Shown: positions 1-6,932, counted from the first letter of the stretch. The stretch: 11,158 bases of DNA from DATLYH01 sp035575035 (GCA_035575035.1 DATLYH010000017.1:1-11158); one strand, 5' to 3'. Numbers and translations are program-made. The notes: generated by a model not told the origin, from the letters alone.

Positions 1-712
1 GGCGGTTGACCTCGTCGCTGGCCACCGCCACCGCCACGCCGCCGACGCGCTTGACTTCCTCGATCTCGACGAAGCCGTCGCCGAAGCCGAGCAGCTCCTC
101 GCCGCGCAGACCATGCTCGTGCAGGATGCGCTCAATCACCATTCGCTTGGAGAAATTCTTGTAATCGTCCAGGGCGCCGTAGATGTGCGGCTCGAAGTAG
201 GGGGTCAGGCCGAGCAGCGCGGCCTCGTGGCGGACATACTTCAGGTCGGTGCCGCTGGCCAGGTACAGGGTCACCCCGCGCCGGCGCAGGCCGTCCAGCA
301 GGGCGTGACTGCCGGGCACCGTCCATTCCTCGGCGGTGGCTGCCCCCGATTCCAGGGCCTCGATCCGACCGCGAATGCGCTCCATCAACAGGTCATGGTA
401 GCGGTGCTTGTAGGCCAGCGGCTCGAGCGGCTCGGCCCCGCGGCGGCGAACTTCGTCGGCCAGCTGGATCATCTGGTAAATGGTCTGCCGGCCGTTCAGC
501 CGCATCACGAACTCCTCGACCACGGCGGTTAGCTCGGCCTCGGTCTCCGAGGTGCCGGTTTCTCGCAGGATGCCGACCATCATCGGGATCATCACCTGCG
601 GCCAGCCCTCGCGGATCAGTGACAGGGTACCGTCAAAGTCGAACAGGACCGAGCGGAACCGGCCGCGCGGCAGGTCGGGGTTGAGGATTTCGATTTCGTC
701 GTCCAGGAACAT
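1..712 (-). CDS. HAD-superfamily phosphatase (C-terminus cut by window edge)
   Basis: 237 codons are visible from ATG 712 and the frame is still open at the left edge, so the protein is partial. Motif I is DFDGTL at residues 25-30, with D25 as nucleophile and D27 as acid/base. A cap-like helical insertion covers about residues 35-135. Motif II is the LASGT stretch (S153/T155). K185 or K189 in the DDYKNFSK stretch is the motif III lysine. Motif IV is a GDGFVEIEE variant with D212 and acidic residues after it. This is the phosphoglycolate-phosphatase-like layout of soluble small-molecule phosphatases; the substrate cannot be read from sequence. The start lacks an obvious Shine-Dalgarno; a GTG at 727 would add five residues. 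It lies 53 nt downstream of the transhydrogenase gene in the same direction, so co-transcription is likely. The HAD assignment is firm, the substrate unknown. Confidence 0.88.
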   Translation of the reverse strand, partial: MFLDDEIEILNPDLPRGRFRSVLFDFDGTLSLIREGWPQVMIPMMVGILRETGTSETEAELTAVVEEFVMRLNGRQTIYQMIQLADEVRRRGAEPLEPLAYKHRYHDLLMERIRGRIEALESGAATAEEWTVPGSHALLDGLRRRGVTLYLASGTDLKYVRHEAALLGLTPYFEPHIYGALDDYKNFSKRMVIERILHEHGLRGEELLGFGDGFVEIEEVKRVGGVAVAVASDEVNR

Positions 713-765
713 TGACGGAGCCGACACCGATCACCCGTTGGCGCAAACCGCGGGAAGCCAGGCCG

Positions 766-2055
766 CTACCACAGCCGCATCGAGTCGAGGAACAGGGCCG
801 CCAGGTCGTCCTCGCCCGCCGGCCGCGGCGACAGCTTCGTGACCCGATGCTGCGGCAGCGTCCCCTTCACCAGCGCCGGTATGTCGTCGGGCGTGAAGCC
901 GATCGCCGCCAGGCCATTGGGCAGCCCCAGTTCCTTCATCCACTGAATGAGCCGATCGGCCAGCGCCCGGCCTGCGTCCTCCGGCCGGAGTCCGGACACG
1001 TCCATGCCGAGGAACGCCGCCGCGCACAGGTGCCGCTCGGGACAGGCCGGGGCGGTGAAGCGGAACACCGCGGGGGCGCAGAGCACCACCGAGATGCCGT
1101 GCGGCACCAGGGGATGGTCGGCCGGGTAGCCCGGCGGGTAGTAATCTCTCACCCGACTGCTGACCGGGTATGACATGCCGTGACACAGATGAACGCCGGC
1201 GTTGCCGAAGCCGATGCCGGCGTAGGTGCTGGCCAGCAGCATGTTGGTGCGTGCCTCGTCATCGCCGGCGTCGCGCACGGCACGCACCAGGTACGTGCTC
1301 ACCAGGCGCAGCGCCTGGGCGGACCAGACATCGCTGATGGGGTTGGCCCCCTGGTACGCCGGGCGCAGCAGCGGCCGCTCCGGCCGAGGGCGCCGGTCGT
1401 ATGGGAGGGCCGTGTACGACTCCAGGGCGTGGCAGAGCACATCCAGCCCGGTGCTGGCGGCGACCAGCGGCGGCATGGTACGTGTGTTTTCCGGATCGAC
1501 GAGCCCCAGCGTCGGCCTCAGCCGCCGATGGGCGATGCCGGTCTTGGCGTGCAGATCGGTCAGGTCGAAGATGGCCACCCCCGTCGTCTCGCTGCCGGTG
1601 CCGGCTGTCGTCGGGACGGCGATCAGCGGCTTAAGCGGGCCGGGGACCGGCCGGCCCTGGCCCAAGGGGGCGTTGACGTAGGTCATCAAGTCGGCCGGGT
1701 AGGTGGCGCAGAGGTTGGCAACCTTGGCGGTGTCGATGCTGGAGCCGCCGCCGACCGCGACGTAGGCGTCATACCGGCCCGCCTGGGCAACCATGATCGC
1801 CTCGCGCATCGAGCGATCGCTCGGCTCGATACGCACCTGGTCGAACAGATCGTAATCAATCTTCTCGGCGGCGAGCGACTCGCGGACGGCCTGGGCAGGC
1901 GGCAGCCTGGCCATCGTCGGATCGGTCACGATCAGCACCCGGCGGGCGCCAAGGTCAGCCAGGTCCATGCCCACCTCGCGGGTCACGCCGGGGCCAAAGC
2001 GGATGTTCGAGGCGGCCATTTCAAAGGCAGTGTCGTTCGCCGTCGGCGGGGTCAT
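766..2055 (-). CDS. Hydroxyacid-oxoacid transhydrogenase (ADHFE1-like, iron-ADH family)
   Basis: The 429-residue protein closely follows the animal ADHFE1/HOT type of group III iron-dependent alcohol dehydrogenases, as recalled from the family. It shares the FEMAASNIRFG opening, the GGGSSIDTAK nucleotide loop (102-111), PTTAGTGSETTGVAIF, GLDVLCHALESY, GFGNAGVHLCHGMSYP and the LVKGTLPQHRVTKL tail. Metal ligands by alignment with FucO are D205, H209, H292 and H319. HOT enzymes oxidise 4-hydroxybutyrate (or a similar hydroxyacid) to the semialdehyde while reducing 2-oxoglutarate to 2-hydroxyglutarate, with tightly held cofactor (EC 1.1.99.24). An ATG at 2055 was chosen because an AGGA lies 7 nt upstream and the family begins there. 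A longer frame to 2190 would add 45 residues encoded by a hairpin-rich stretch and lacks family similarity. The enzyme should be cytoplasmic. True cofactor and substrate need assay; a plain alcohol dehydrogenase is the alternative. Confidence 0.93.
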   Translation of the reverse strand: MTPPTANDTAFEMAASNIRFGPGVTREVGMDLADLGARRVLIVTDPTMARLPPAQAVRESLAAEKIDYDLFDQVRIEPSDRSMREAIMVAQAGRYDAYVAVGGGSSIDTAKVANLCATYPADLMTYVNAPLGQGRPVPGPLKPLIAVPTTAGTGSETTGVAIFDLTDLHAKTGIAHRRLRPTLGLVDPENTRTMPPLVAASTGLDVLCHALESYTALPYDRRPRPERPLLRPAYQGANPISDVWSAQALRLVSTYLVRAVRDAGDDEARTNMLLASTYAGIGFGNAGVHLCHGMSYPVSSRVRDYYPPGYPADHPLVPHGISVVLCAPAVFRFTAPACPERHLCAAAFLGMDVSGLRPEDAGRALADRLIQWMKELGLPNGLAAIGFTPDDIPALVKGTLPQHRVTKLSPRPAGEDDLAALFLDSMRLW

Positions 2056-2062
2056 AGGCCAT

Positions 2063-2068
2063 TCCTGG
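2063..2068 (-). promoter_or_regulatory. Ribosome binding site deciding the transhydrogenase start
   Basis: On the minus strand CCAGGA ends 7 nt before ATG 2055. It favours this start over the upstream in-frame ATG codons, none of which continues the family alignment. Confidence 0.55.
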
Positions 2069-2109
2069 GGCAAGATCCAAGGCCCGGTTGTGCCAGCCAC
2101 GTCAGCCCG

Positions 2110-2148
2110 GGGTGGCCGGGGCATCGCTGCGCTCCCCCGTGGCCACCC
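2110..2148 (-). repeat. Long GC-rich inverted repeat between regulator and transhydrogenase
   Basis: GGGTGGCC (2110-2117) pairs perfectly with GGCCACCC (2141-2148). Inside it GGGG (2118-2121) can pair with CCCC (2135-2138), leaving a 13-nt loop and a 2-nt bulge. No T-run follows on either strand, so a classical intrinsic terminator is unlikely. A REP-like intergenic palindrome, an attenuating hairpin or an operator are all possible. Confidence 0.5.
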
Positions 2149-2175
2149 AACCGGTAGGGCCATCGACAAGGAGGT

Positions 2176-2189
2176 TGCCTGACCAGGCA
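2176..2189. promoter_or_regulatory. Perfect short palindrome just after the response regulator stop
   Basis: TGCCTG and CAGGCA are exact inverted arms around a 2-nt centre, directly abutting the response regulator stop codon (2190-2192). As RNA it could form a 5-bp stem with a 4-nt loop, but no T-tract follows. As DNA it has the size of a dimer-binding operator. Function is inferred only from position and symmetry. Confidence 0.35.
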
Positions 2190-2825
2190 CTAGGCGCTGG
2201 AACGGCGGCAGCAGTCCGCCCCCTCCACGAGCAGGGCCAGGCGGATCAGGTCGGCGACGCCCTGGGCTTGCATCTTCTCCATGATCTTGGAGCGGTGGAT
2301 GTCGAGGGTCTTGCGGCTGATGTGGAGTTCCTCGGCGATCATCTGGTTGGTCTTGCCGGCTACCGTCATGTTGAGCACCTCGCGCTCCCGCGGCGTCAGC
2401 AGGGCCACCCGGGCCGCGATCAGGTCCCGCTGGGCTTCCCGTTCGCGCCGCCGGAGGTCCCGGCGGATGGCCTGGTGGATGCGGTCGAGCAGCTCCTGAT
2501 CGTTGAACGGTTTCTCCAAAAAGTCGAAAGCGCCGGCCTTCATGGCCCGGACAGCCATCGGCACGTCACCGTGGCCGGTGATGATGATGACCGGCAGGTA
2601 AATCTTGCGAGCGTTCAACTCTTCTTGCAGTTCCAGGCCGCTCATGCCGGGCAGCCGCACGTCAAGCACTAGGCAGCCCGGCAGGCTGGGGTCGTAAGTA
2701 TCAAGGAACTCCTGGGCGGTGGCGTAAGCCTGGACCGGCAGGCTCACCGACTCCATCAACAGCCGCAGGGCGTCGCGAACGGCGAGGTCGTCGTCAACGA
2801 GGAAGACGGTCGGCCGGTGCTCCAT
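2190..2825 (-). CDS. FixJ-family response regulator (receiver + LuxR-type HTH)
   Basis: The protein has 211 residues, the usual size of FixJ/NarL-class regulators. The receiver domain (about 5-120) has the acidic pair D11/D12, phosphoacceptor D55 in VLDVRLPGMSG, T83 and K105 in the LEKPF turn. A charged linker (120-138) leads to a LuxR/GerE helix-turn-helix (about 140-200) beginning LTPREREVL, with recognition helix around SRKTLDIHRSKIMEKM; this wording is typical of FixJ/TodT-type regulators. It should be a cytoplasmic DNA-binding transcription factor activated by the adjacent kinase. The ATG at 2825 has GGAGG 11 nt upstream and lies inside the kinase gene (32-nt overlap), implying translational coupling. 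A longer frame from 2912 would only add low-complexity residues. Targets are unknown; the downstream transhydrogenase and HAD genes are candidates. Confidence 0.94.
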   Translation of the reverse strand: MEHRPTVFLVDDDLAVRDALRLLMESVSLPVQAYATAQEFLDTYDPSLPGCLVLDVRLPGMSGLELQEELNARKIYLPVIIITGHGDVPMAVRAMKAGAFDFLEKPFNDQELLDRIHQAIRRDLRRREREAQRDLIAARVALLTPREREVLNMTVAGKTNQMIAEELHISRKTLDIHRSKIMEKMQAQGVADLIRLALLVEGADCCRRSSA

Positions 2826-4425
2826 GGTTTGATGTCCCTCCAGCGATGGGCAAGGCAAAGGAAAAAGTGGCACCGCGCTCCGGGTTCGGCCGGGCCCACA
2901 TCCAGCCGCCATGTGCCTGGATGATCGAGCGGCTGATGGCCAGTCCCAGCCCCATCCCCTGGGGCTTGGTGGTCTGGAAGGGTTGAAACAGCCGCTGCAC
3001 CATCTCTACGGTCAGGCCGCAGCCGGCATCGCAGACGGCGACCTCGACGGTGCCCTGGCCGGTCGGGCCAGTGATGATAGTCAGATTGCGCTGGCCGGGC
3101 GGGGTGTCGGCCATCGCCTCGACGGCGTTGCGGATCAGGTTCAAGATCACCTGCTCCAGTTGAATGCGGTCGCCCTCGACGGGAGGCAGCGGCTCGCGGA
3201 GATCGAGCTGCACGTGTACGCCGCCGTCGCGGAGATCGTACTCGCTCAGCAGCAGGGCCTCGCGTACCAATTCGTTGAGGTCGAGCAGGGAGCGATGGGG
3301 TTCGGCGCGGGCGACGAAGCGGCGGAGGCGGTGGACCACCTCGCCGGCGCGTTCGGCCTGGCGGGCAGCCTGCTCCAGGGCTTGCAGCAGCTGGCCGGGG
3401 TCGCCGGTGCCGGCGCGGAGCAGGCGGACCGCGGCGCGGGTATAAGTGGCAATGGCGGTCAATGGCTGGTTCAACTCGTGGGCCAGCCCCGAGGCCAGCT
3501 CCCCCATGGTCGCCAGCCGGTCAACATGGGCCAGCTGCGCCTGGAGGTGCTGCAGCCGCTCCTCGGCCTGCTTGCGGGCCGTCACATCGATGCACGAGGC
3601 CATCATGCAGACCGGCTCACCTGCCGCATCGGTCACCAGGTTGGCCGACAGCTCCACGGGGAAGCAGCTGCCGTCCTTTCGCCGGGCCACCAATTCCCCC
3701 GTCCAGGACCCGTGCCGGCGCAGCTGCTCGCTGACCCGGGCGGCCTTCGCGGGATCGTGCCAGAACGCGGCGCACGGCCGGCCGAGCATCTCGCGGCTGT
3801 CGGCGTAGCCCCACATGCGGAGCGCCGACTGGTTGACGTAGGTCAGCAGCCCGTCCGGACTGGCGAAGGCGATGCCGGTGGCGCTGCACTCCAGGGCCCG
3901 ATCCTTCAGCCGCAGCGCCTCTTCCATCTGCTTGCGGTCGGTGATGTCCTCGGCAAGGCCGATGAAACAGTCGCGCGCCCCCTGCTCACCGGGAACGAGA
4001 AACGCGCGGGCCCGGATCCAGCGCAGGGTCCCGTCGGACCGTAGGATGCGATACACGAGGTCGCCTTGGTTCGCGGACCTTTGCTGTCGAGCCGCCCGAA
4101 TAGCTTCCTCGACCTGCCGGACATCATCGGGATGGACCGCTTCCAGCCAGGAGCGGGGCTGCTCATAAAGACTCTGGCACGACCGGCCCCAAACCTTTTC
4201 ATAGGCGGGGCTGATGTAGAACACCTGGTCGAGATCAGTGGAGATGATCCAGAAGACGCAGTCGATCCCTTCGACCAAGAGCCGAAATTCCTGCTCGCTG
4301 GGCCGTAGCAAGCCGTCCCCCCGCTCCGCCGCGGCCGGCTCATCCTCCGGACCCGGCCGGCGCACAGGGCAGGGACGGGTTGTCTCGGGTGCGTTGATCA
4401 GCGCGGGGAGGAAGTCGCCGCTCAT
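2794..4425 (-). CDS. Soluble PAS-PAS sensor histidine kinase, FixL-like
   Basis: This is a 543-residue kinase without membrane segments, so a cytoplasmic sensor. PAS domain 1 lies at about 45-165 with a PAC motif ending GLAEDITDRKQ. PAS domain 2 lies at about 172-290 and ends CIDVTARKQ. HisKA follows with phosphoacceptor H316 in GLAHELNQPL. The HATPase domain has its N box at 424-437 (N429/N433), G1 as CDAGCG (465-470), the F box around 479-485 and G2 as GMGLGL (490-495). The H box and ATPase wording match the FixL/NtrB-like group. I see no clear haem-ligand signature in either PAS, so oxygen sensing is not claimed. The ATG at 4425 lies 10 nt after the deacetylase stop; no strong Shine-Dalgarno is seen, consistent with coupling. 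A GTG at 4500 would extend it by 25 residues into the deacetylase gene and is less likely. Its partner is the overlapping FixJ-like regulator. Confidence 0.94.
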   Translation of the reverse strand: MSGDFLPALINAPETTRPCPVRRPGPEDEPAAAERGDGLLRPSEQEFRLLVEGIDCVFWIISTDLDQVFYISPAYEKVWGRSCQSLYEQPRSWLEAVHPDDVRQVEEAIRAARQQRSANQGDLVYRILRSDGTLRWIRARAFLVPGEQGARDCFIGLAEDITDRKQMEEALRLKDRALECSATGIAFASPDGLLTYVNQSALRMWGYADSREMLGRPCAAFWHDPAKAARVSEQLRRHGSWTGELVARRKDGSCFPVELSANLVTDAAGEPVCMMASCIDVTARKQAEERLQHLQAQLAHVDRLATMGELASGLAHELNQPLTAIATYTRAAVRLLRAGTGDPGQLLQALEQAARQAERAGEVVHRLRRFVARAEPHRSLLDLNELVREALLLSEYDLRDGGVHVQLDLREPLPPVEGDRIQLEQVILNLIRNAVEAMADTPPGQRNLTIITGPTGQGTVEVAVCDAGCGLTVEMVQRLFQPFQTTKPQGMGLGLAISRSIIQAHGGWMWARPNPERGATFSFALPIAGGTSNHGAPADRLPR

Positions 4426-4435
4426 GGGTTGCTGT

Positions 4436-5419
4436 CTACTCCCCGAAGAACGGGAAGAGCCGGGCCAGCTCCGCGCGGTTAGGCCGCCGGCCGTACTCAC
4501 AGATCTCGAACGCCTCGGCGTGCCGAACCTTGTCGGCCTGCTCCGGGCCGTACCATTCGGCTAGCTTGGCCCGGTAACGCTGGGCAACAGCCTGGAAGCG
4601 GGCAGCGTGGTTGGCCCGGATTTGCCGGCGGCGCTCCTGCTGCTTGGCCGGGTCGCTCGGGATCAGCGCTGCCGAGCCAAGTGCCCCCCCTTCGTAGAAC
4701 TGCGACTCAAGCGTATCCAGTGCGTCCAACTTCTTCTCGATCACCGAGTCAATCGACACCACGATGTCGGGCTGGAACGGGTTGGGTTTCTGGAAGTTGT
4801 CGCTAGAGAACAAGAAGACCGGGTTGGTCTTCAGGGCTGGCACGTCGGGGCAGAAAAAGGGGACCGTCACCATAAAGGCGGCGTCCTGGACAAGCACCCC
4901 GGTGTAGCGGTGGTCGGGATGGTAGTCGTTGGGACGGTGGCTGATGACCACGTCGGCCTTCCACTCGCGGATCAGCCGGGTGATGGTGCGGCGGTTCTCC
5001 AGGGTCGGCTCCAGCTCACCATCATGGATGTCGAGCACCTCGGTGGTGATGCCGAGGATACGGGCGGCTTGCTCAACTTCGGCCTTGCGCCGCCGGGCCA
5101 GCGGACCGCCAGCCTCGCGCCAGTGGCCAATGTCGCCGTTGGTCACGGAGACGAACTTGACATGGTGCCCTTGGGCGGACCAGAGCAGGGCAACACCGCC
5201 GGCCCGCAACTCGCAGTCGTCGGGATGGGCCCCAAAGCAGATGATCCGCAACTTGCCATCGTCAGGGGGCACGGGAGGACGGGCAGCCGGTTGCGCCGCC
5301 GGGCCGGCGACCGGCGGAGCAGCCTGACCGTCAGGCAGACCGCGCGCCACCAGCAGTCCGACAAGTGCCCCGGTCCCAAAACAGACGATGGCCACCAACC
5401 CCAGATGACGTTGGTTCAT
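4436..5419 (-). CDS. PIG-L/LmbE-family zinc deacetylase with N-terminal membrane anchor
   Basis: The protein has 327 residues. An N-terminal hydrophobic segment (about 7-27) followed by a Pro/Ala-rich linker (32-53) suggests a signal anchor or signal peptide, placing the enzyme outside the cytoplasm. The catalytic domain starts near 56 with the GAHPDDCE motif (zinc ligands H65 and D68, probable base D67). It continues through an SVTNGDIGHW stretch to HRPNDYHPDHRYTG, where H170 is the third zinc ligand. This family hydrolyses N-acetyl groups on N-acetylglucosamine-type sugars or conjugates (MshB, BshB, PIG-L). Secreted planctomycete-type members are of unknown substrate and may act on polysaccharide or glycan. 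The ATG at 5419 has AAGGA 9 nt upstream. It is first in the minus-strand run, 10 nt ahead of the kinase, so it may be sensed or regulated with that pair. The fold is secure, the substrate unknown. Confidence 0.93.
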   Translation of the reverse strand: MNQRHLGLVAIVCFGTGALVGLLVARGLPDGQAAPPVAGPAAQPAARPPVPPDDGKLRIICFGAHPDDCELRAGGVALLWSAQGHHVKFVSVTNGDIGHWREAGGPLARRRKAEVEQAARILGITTEVLDIHDGELEPTLENRRTITRLIREWKADVVISHRPNDYHPDHRYTGVLVQDAAFMVTVPFFCPDVPALKTNPVFLFSSDNFQKPNPFQPDIVVSIDSVIEKKLDALDTLESQFYEGGALGSAALIPSDPAKQQERRRQIRANHAARFQAVAQRYRAKLAEWYGPEQADKVRHAEAFEICEYGRRPNRAELARLFPFFGE

Positions 5420-5461
5420 GATACGGGTTCCTTACTAGCCGATTAAGGAATTGACCCGCCT

Positions 5462-5490
5462 AGATTATCAGAGGGGACCACCGCTTTGAA
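5462..5490 (-). promoter_or_regulatory. Possible promoter for the deacetylase-kinase-regulator operon
   Basis: On the minus strand TTCAAA (5490-5485) and TAATCT (5467-5462) are 17 nt apart, and an overlapping GATAAT (5469-5464) could be the -10 instead. They sit about 45 nt before the start at 5419 in a locally AT-richer patch. Matches to the sigma70 consensus are partial. Confidence 0.3.
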
Positions 5491-5544
5491 GCAAAAAATG
5501 CTACGGGAAACGTTTCGAGGCGGCGTTGCCTTCCCGGCTTCTGC

Positions 5545-5573
5545 TTGGCCGGGTACCTGCCCCAAGTTATACT
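5545..5573 (+). promoter_or_regulatory. Sigma70-like promoter for the small gene
   Basis: TTGGCC (5545-5550) and TATACT (5568-5573) are separated by exactly 17 nt. Transcription would start near 5580, giving a leader of about 42 nt before the ATG at 5622. The -10 is a 5/6 match to TATAAT. Confidence 0.5.
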
Positions 5574-5621
5574 ACCGGAAAGATTTTCTGACAGGGGCCC
5601 GGCCTTTGTACAGGTGCAGTC

Positions 5622-5927
5622 ATGTCTGCCGAATCACCGCTTGGAGCTTTCTTCAACGTCACCCCGGTCACGGCGGTCCAGCGGCCCGAGATCGAGAAAC
5701 CCGTCCAGGAACTGCCGCTGACGGAGCCGACTCCCGAGGAGGCCCGCGCCGTCGAGGCGGTCTTCGCCCAGCAGCAGGAGAGCCAGGTGGTCGCCGGATT
5801 GCTCGGAATCTGGACCAGCGCCCTGGTGTTGCATGACCTGGCCGTTGAGACGTTCAGCGCGCCGGCCGATGAGGACAACCGCCGCCGGAAGCACAAAAAG
5901 GATGAGTCCGAAGACCCATCACTCTGA
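5622..5927 (+). CDS. Small hypothetical protein, 101 residues
   Basis: I do not recognise a family. The ATG at 5622 is preceded by AGGTG at 6 nt and by a well-spaced promoter-like pair, and codon composition matches neighbouring genes. The N-terminal half is Pro/Glu-rich (about residues 18-45) and probably disordered or helical. A hydrophobic stretch around 55-74 (AGLLGIWTSALVLHDLAVE) could be an amphipathic helix or a weak membrane segment. The C-terminus (84-101) is strongly charged with a basic RRRKHKK run followed by acidic residues. It stands alone on the plus strand between two minus-strand units, divergent from the deacetylase operon and convergent with the ABC ATPase. A non-coding RNA or spurious frame is possible, but promoter, ribosome site and composition favour a real gene. 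Confidence 0.6.
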   Translation: MSAESPLGAFFNVTPVTAVQRPEIEKPVQELPLTEPTPEEARAVEAVFAQQQESQVVAGLLGIWTSALVLHDLAVETFSAPADEDNRRRKHKKDESEDPSL

Positions 5928-5952
5928 TCCCGGTATCACTTCGCCGTTGTCG

Positions 5953-5970
5953 CGTGCGGCTTAGCGCACG
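5953..5970. terminator. Hairpin in convergent gap, possible bidirectional terminator
   Basis: CGTGCG (5953-5958) and CGCACG (5965-5970) form a perfect 6-bp stem with a 6-nt loop. It lies 25 nt after the small gene's stop and 60 nt beyond the ABC ATPase stop, in a 102-nt convergent gap. No T-run follows on either strand, so it is not a textbook intrinsic terminator. Placement is the main support. Confidence 0.4.
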
Positions 5971-6029
5971 GCCGGGGGCCCCAGCGCTACACCACCCGCA
6001 GCAACGAGGGCCATTCCAGGCGATCTCGT

Positions 6030-6836
6030 TTAAACCAGCCGGCCTTCCTTCAGACGCAGGATGCGATCGGCGTAGGGGGCCAGGTCCTCATCATGCGTGA
6101 CCACCAGAACGGTCGCGCCCCGCTCGTGGGCCGTCTCCCGGAGCAACTCGATCACCTTCCGGCCATGCTCGCGGTCCAGGGCGCTGGTCGGCTCATCGGC
6201 GAAGAAAAAGGTCGGCTCCTTGATCAGGGCCCGGCCGATGGCCACGCGCTGCTGCTCGCCGCCGGACAGCTGGGCCGGTCGGCAGTCGGCCCGGCCGGCC
6301 AACCCGAGCAGGCTCAGCATCTGGTCCGCCTTGCGGCGTGCTTCTCGCGCCGGCGTCCCCTCGCCCCAGCGCAGCATCATCTCCAGTTGCTGGCGGGCGG
6401 TCAAGGCGGGGATCAGGTTGGGCTTCTGGAAGACGAAGCCGAAGTGGCGCAGCCGGAAGCGCTCCTGCTCCTGCGGCGACATTCGCCAGAAGTCTTCCCC
6501 CAAGGCCAGCACCTGGCCGCTGTCCGGGCGGAGCATGCCGGACAGCACCGACAGCAGCGTGGACTTGCCGCTGCCCGAGACGCCCATCAGGAGCACCAGT
6601 TGGCCCCGGTACAGATCGACGGAGACCTCGCGCAACGGCGTGGTCTTGGCCTCCCCTTCGCCGAAGCTGCACGTCAGCCGCCGGCCTTGCAGCGTCGGCT
6701 TCTCGTGCCGGCGGCGGGCGGCGCGTTCGGCGTAGGCCGGCAGGCGAACCGACCAGGCGCGCCGGATCATGCCGCGCGGCCGGCGAAGGGGGGAGGCATC
6801 CGTTCCTCGACGAATCCAACTGAAGAATCGCTGCAT
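6030..6836 (-). CDS. DevA/MacB-like ABC exporter ATP-binding subunit
   Basis: The 268-residue protein carries one complete nucleotide-binding domain. Walker A is GVSGSGKST (85-93), the Q-loop is FVFQKPNL (Q137), the signature is LSGGEQQR (190-197), Walker B is FFFADEP (210-216, E215) and the H-loop is VVTHD (H248). The SFGEGEAKTTPLREV opening of the domain resembles DevA, the ATPase of heterocyst-type DevBCA exporters, and the MacB/LolD branch. It should energise export with a membrane permease and a HlyD-type adaptor; no permease is in this window, while an adaptor lies about 3 kb away on the same strand. About 50 residues, rich in arginine, precede the domain, unusually long for the family. 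The start is uncertain: ATG 6836 is my choice, ATG 6944 would add 36 residues read through a hairpin, ATG 6770 would shorten it, and none has a strong Shine-Dalgarno. Confidence 0.92.
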   Translation of the reverse strand: MQRFFSWIRRGTDASPLRRPRGMIRRAWSVRLPAYAERAARRRHEKPTLQGRRLTCSFGEGEAKTTPLREVSVDLYRGQLVLLMGVSGSGKSTLLSVLSGMLRPDSGQVLALGEDFWRMSPQEQERFRLRHFGFVFQKPNLIPALTARQQLEMMLRWGEGTPAREARRKADQMLSLLGLAGRADCRPAQLSGGEQQRVAIGRALIKEPTFFFADEPTSALDREHGRKVIELLRETAHERGATVLVVTHDEDLAPYADRILRLKEGRLV

Positions 6837-6841
6837 CGCTT

Positions 6842-6932
6842 CACTGCGGCCACGGCTCGGCGGCCGTGGCAAACTCGCAAAGGGCCAAGGGGATGACGCC
6901 CCCGATGGTCGCTCCCTCCACTGCGGCCACGG
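6842..6932. repeat. 14-bp direct repeats with adjacent hairpin upstream of ABC ATPase
   Basis: CACTGCGGCCACGG occurs at 6842-6855 and again at 6919-6932, 77 nt apart. The first copy merges into a perfect 8-bp inverted repeat, GCCACGGC (6849-6856) and GCCGTGGC (6863-6870), with a 6-nt loop. On the minus strand the hairpin sits just before ATG 6836. It may be regulatory, a REP-like element or GC-rich chance. Confidence 0.45.

Noticed and set aside
1180..2157. A 325-residue plus-strand frame opposite the transhydrogenase
   Set aside because: The opposite strand encodes a full-length conserved enzyme. The frame has no family features.
2168..2175. Perfect AAGGAGGT on the plus strand
   Set aside because: No start codon at proper distance opens a credible plus-strand gene, so it appears to be chance.
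2056..2190. Longer N-terminus of the transhydrogenase (45 extra residues)
   Set aside because: It would be encoded by the inverted repeats, has no family similarity, and the ATG at 2055 has a proper AGGA site.
2911..4044. A 377-residue plus-strand frame opposite the histidine kinase
   Set aside because: The kinase on the other strand has every expected motif. This frame is a shadow with no recognisable domain.
2794..4425. Haem-based oxygen sensor (true FixL)
   Set aside because: The kinase core is FixL-like, but I could not identify the haem-ligand histidine context in either PAS domain, so the signal is left open.
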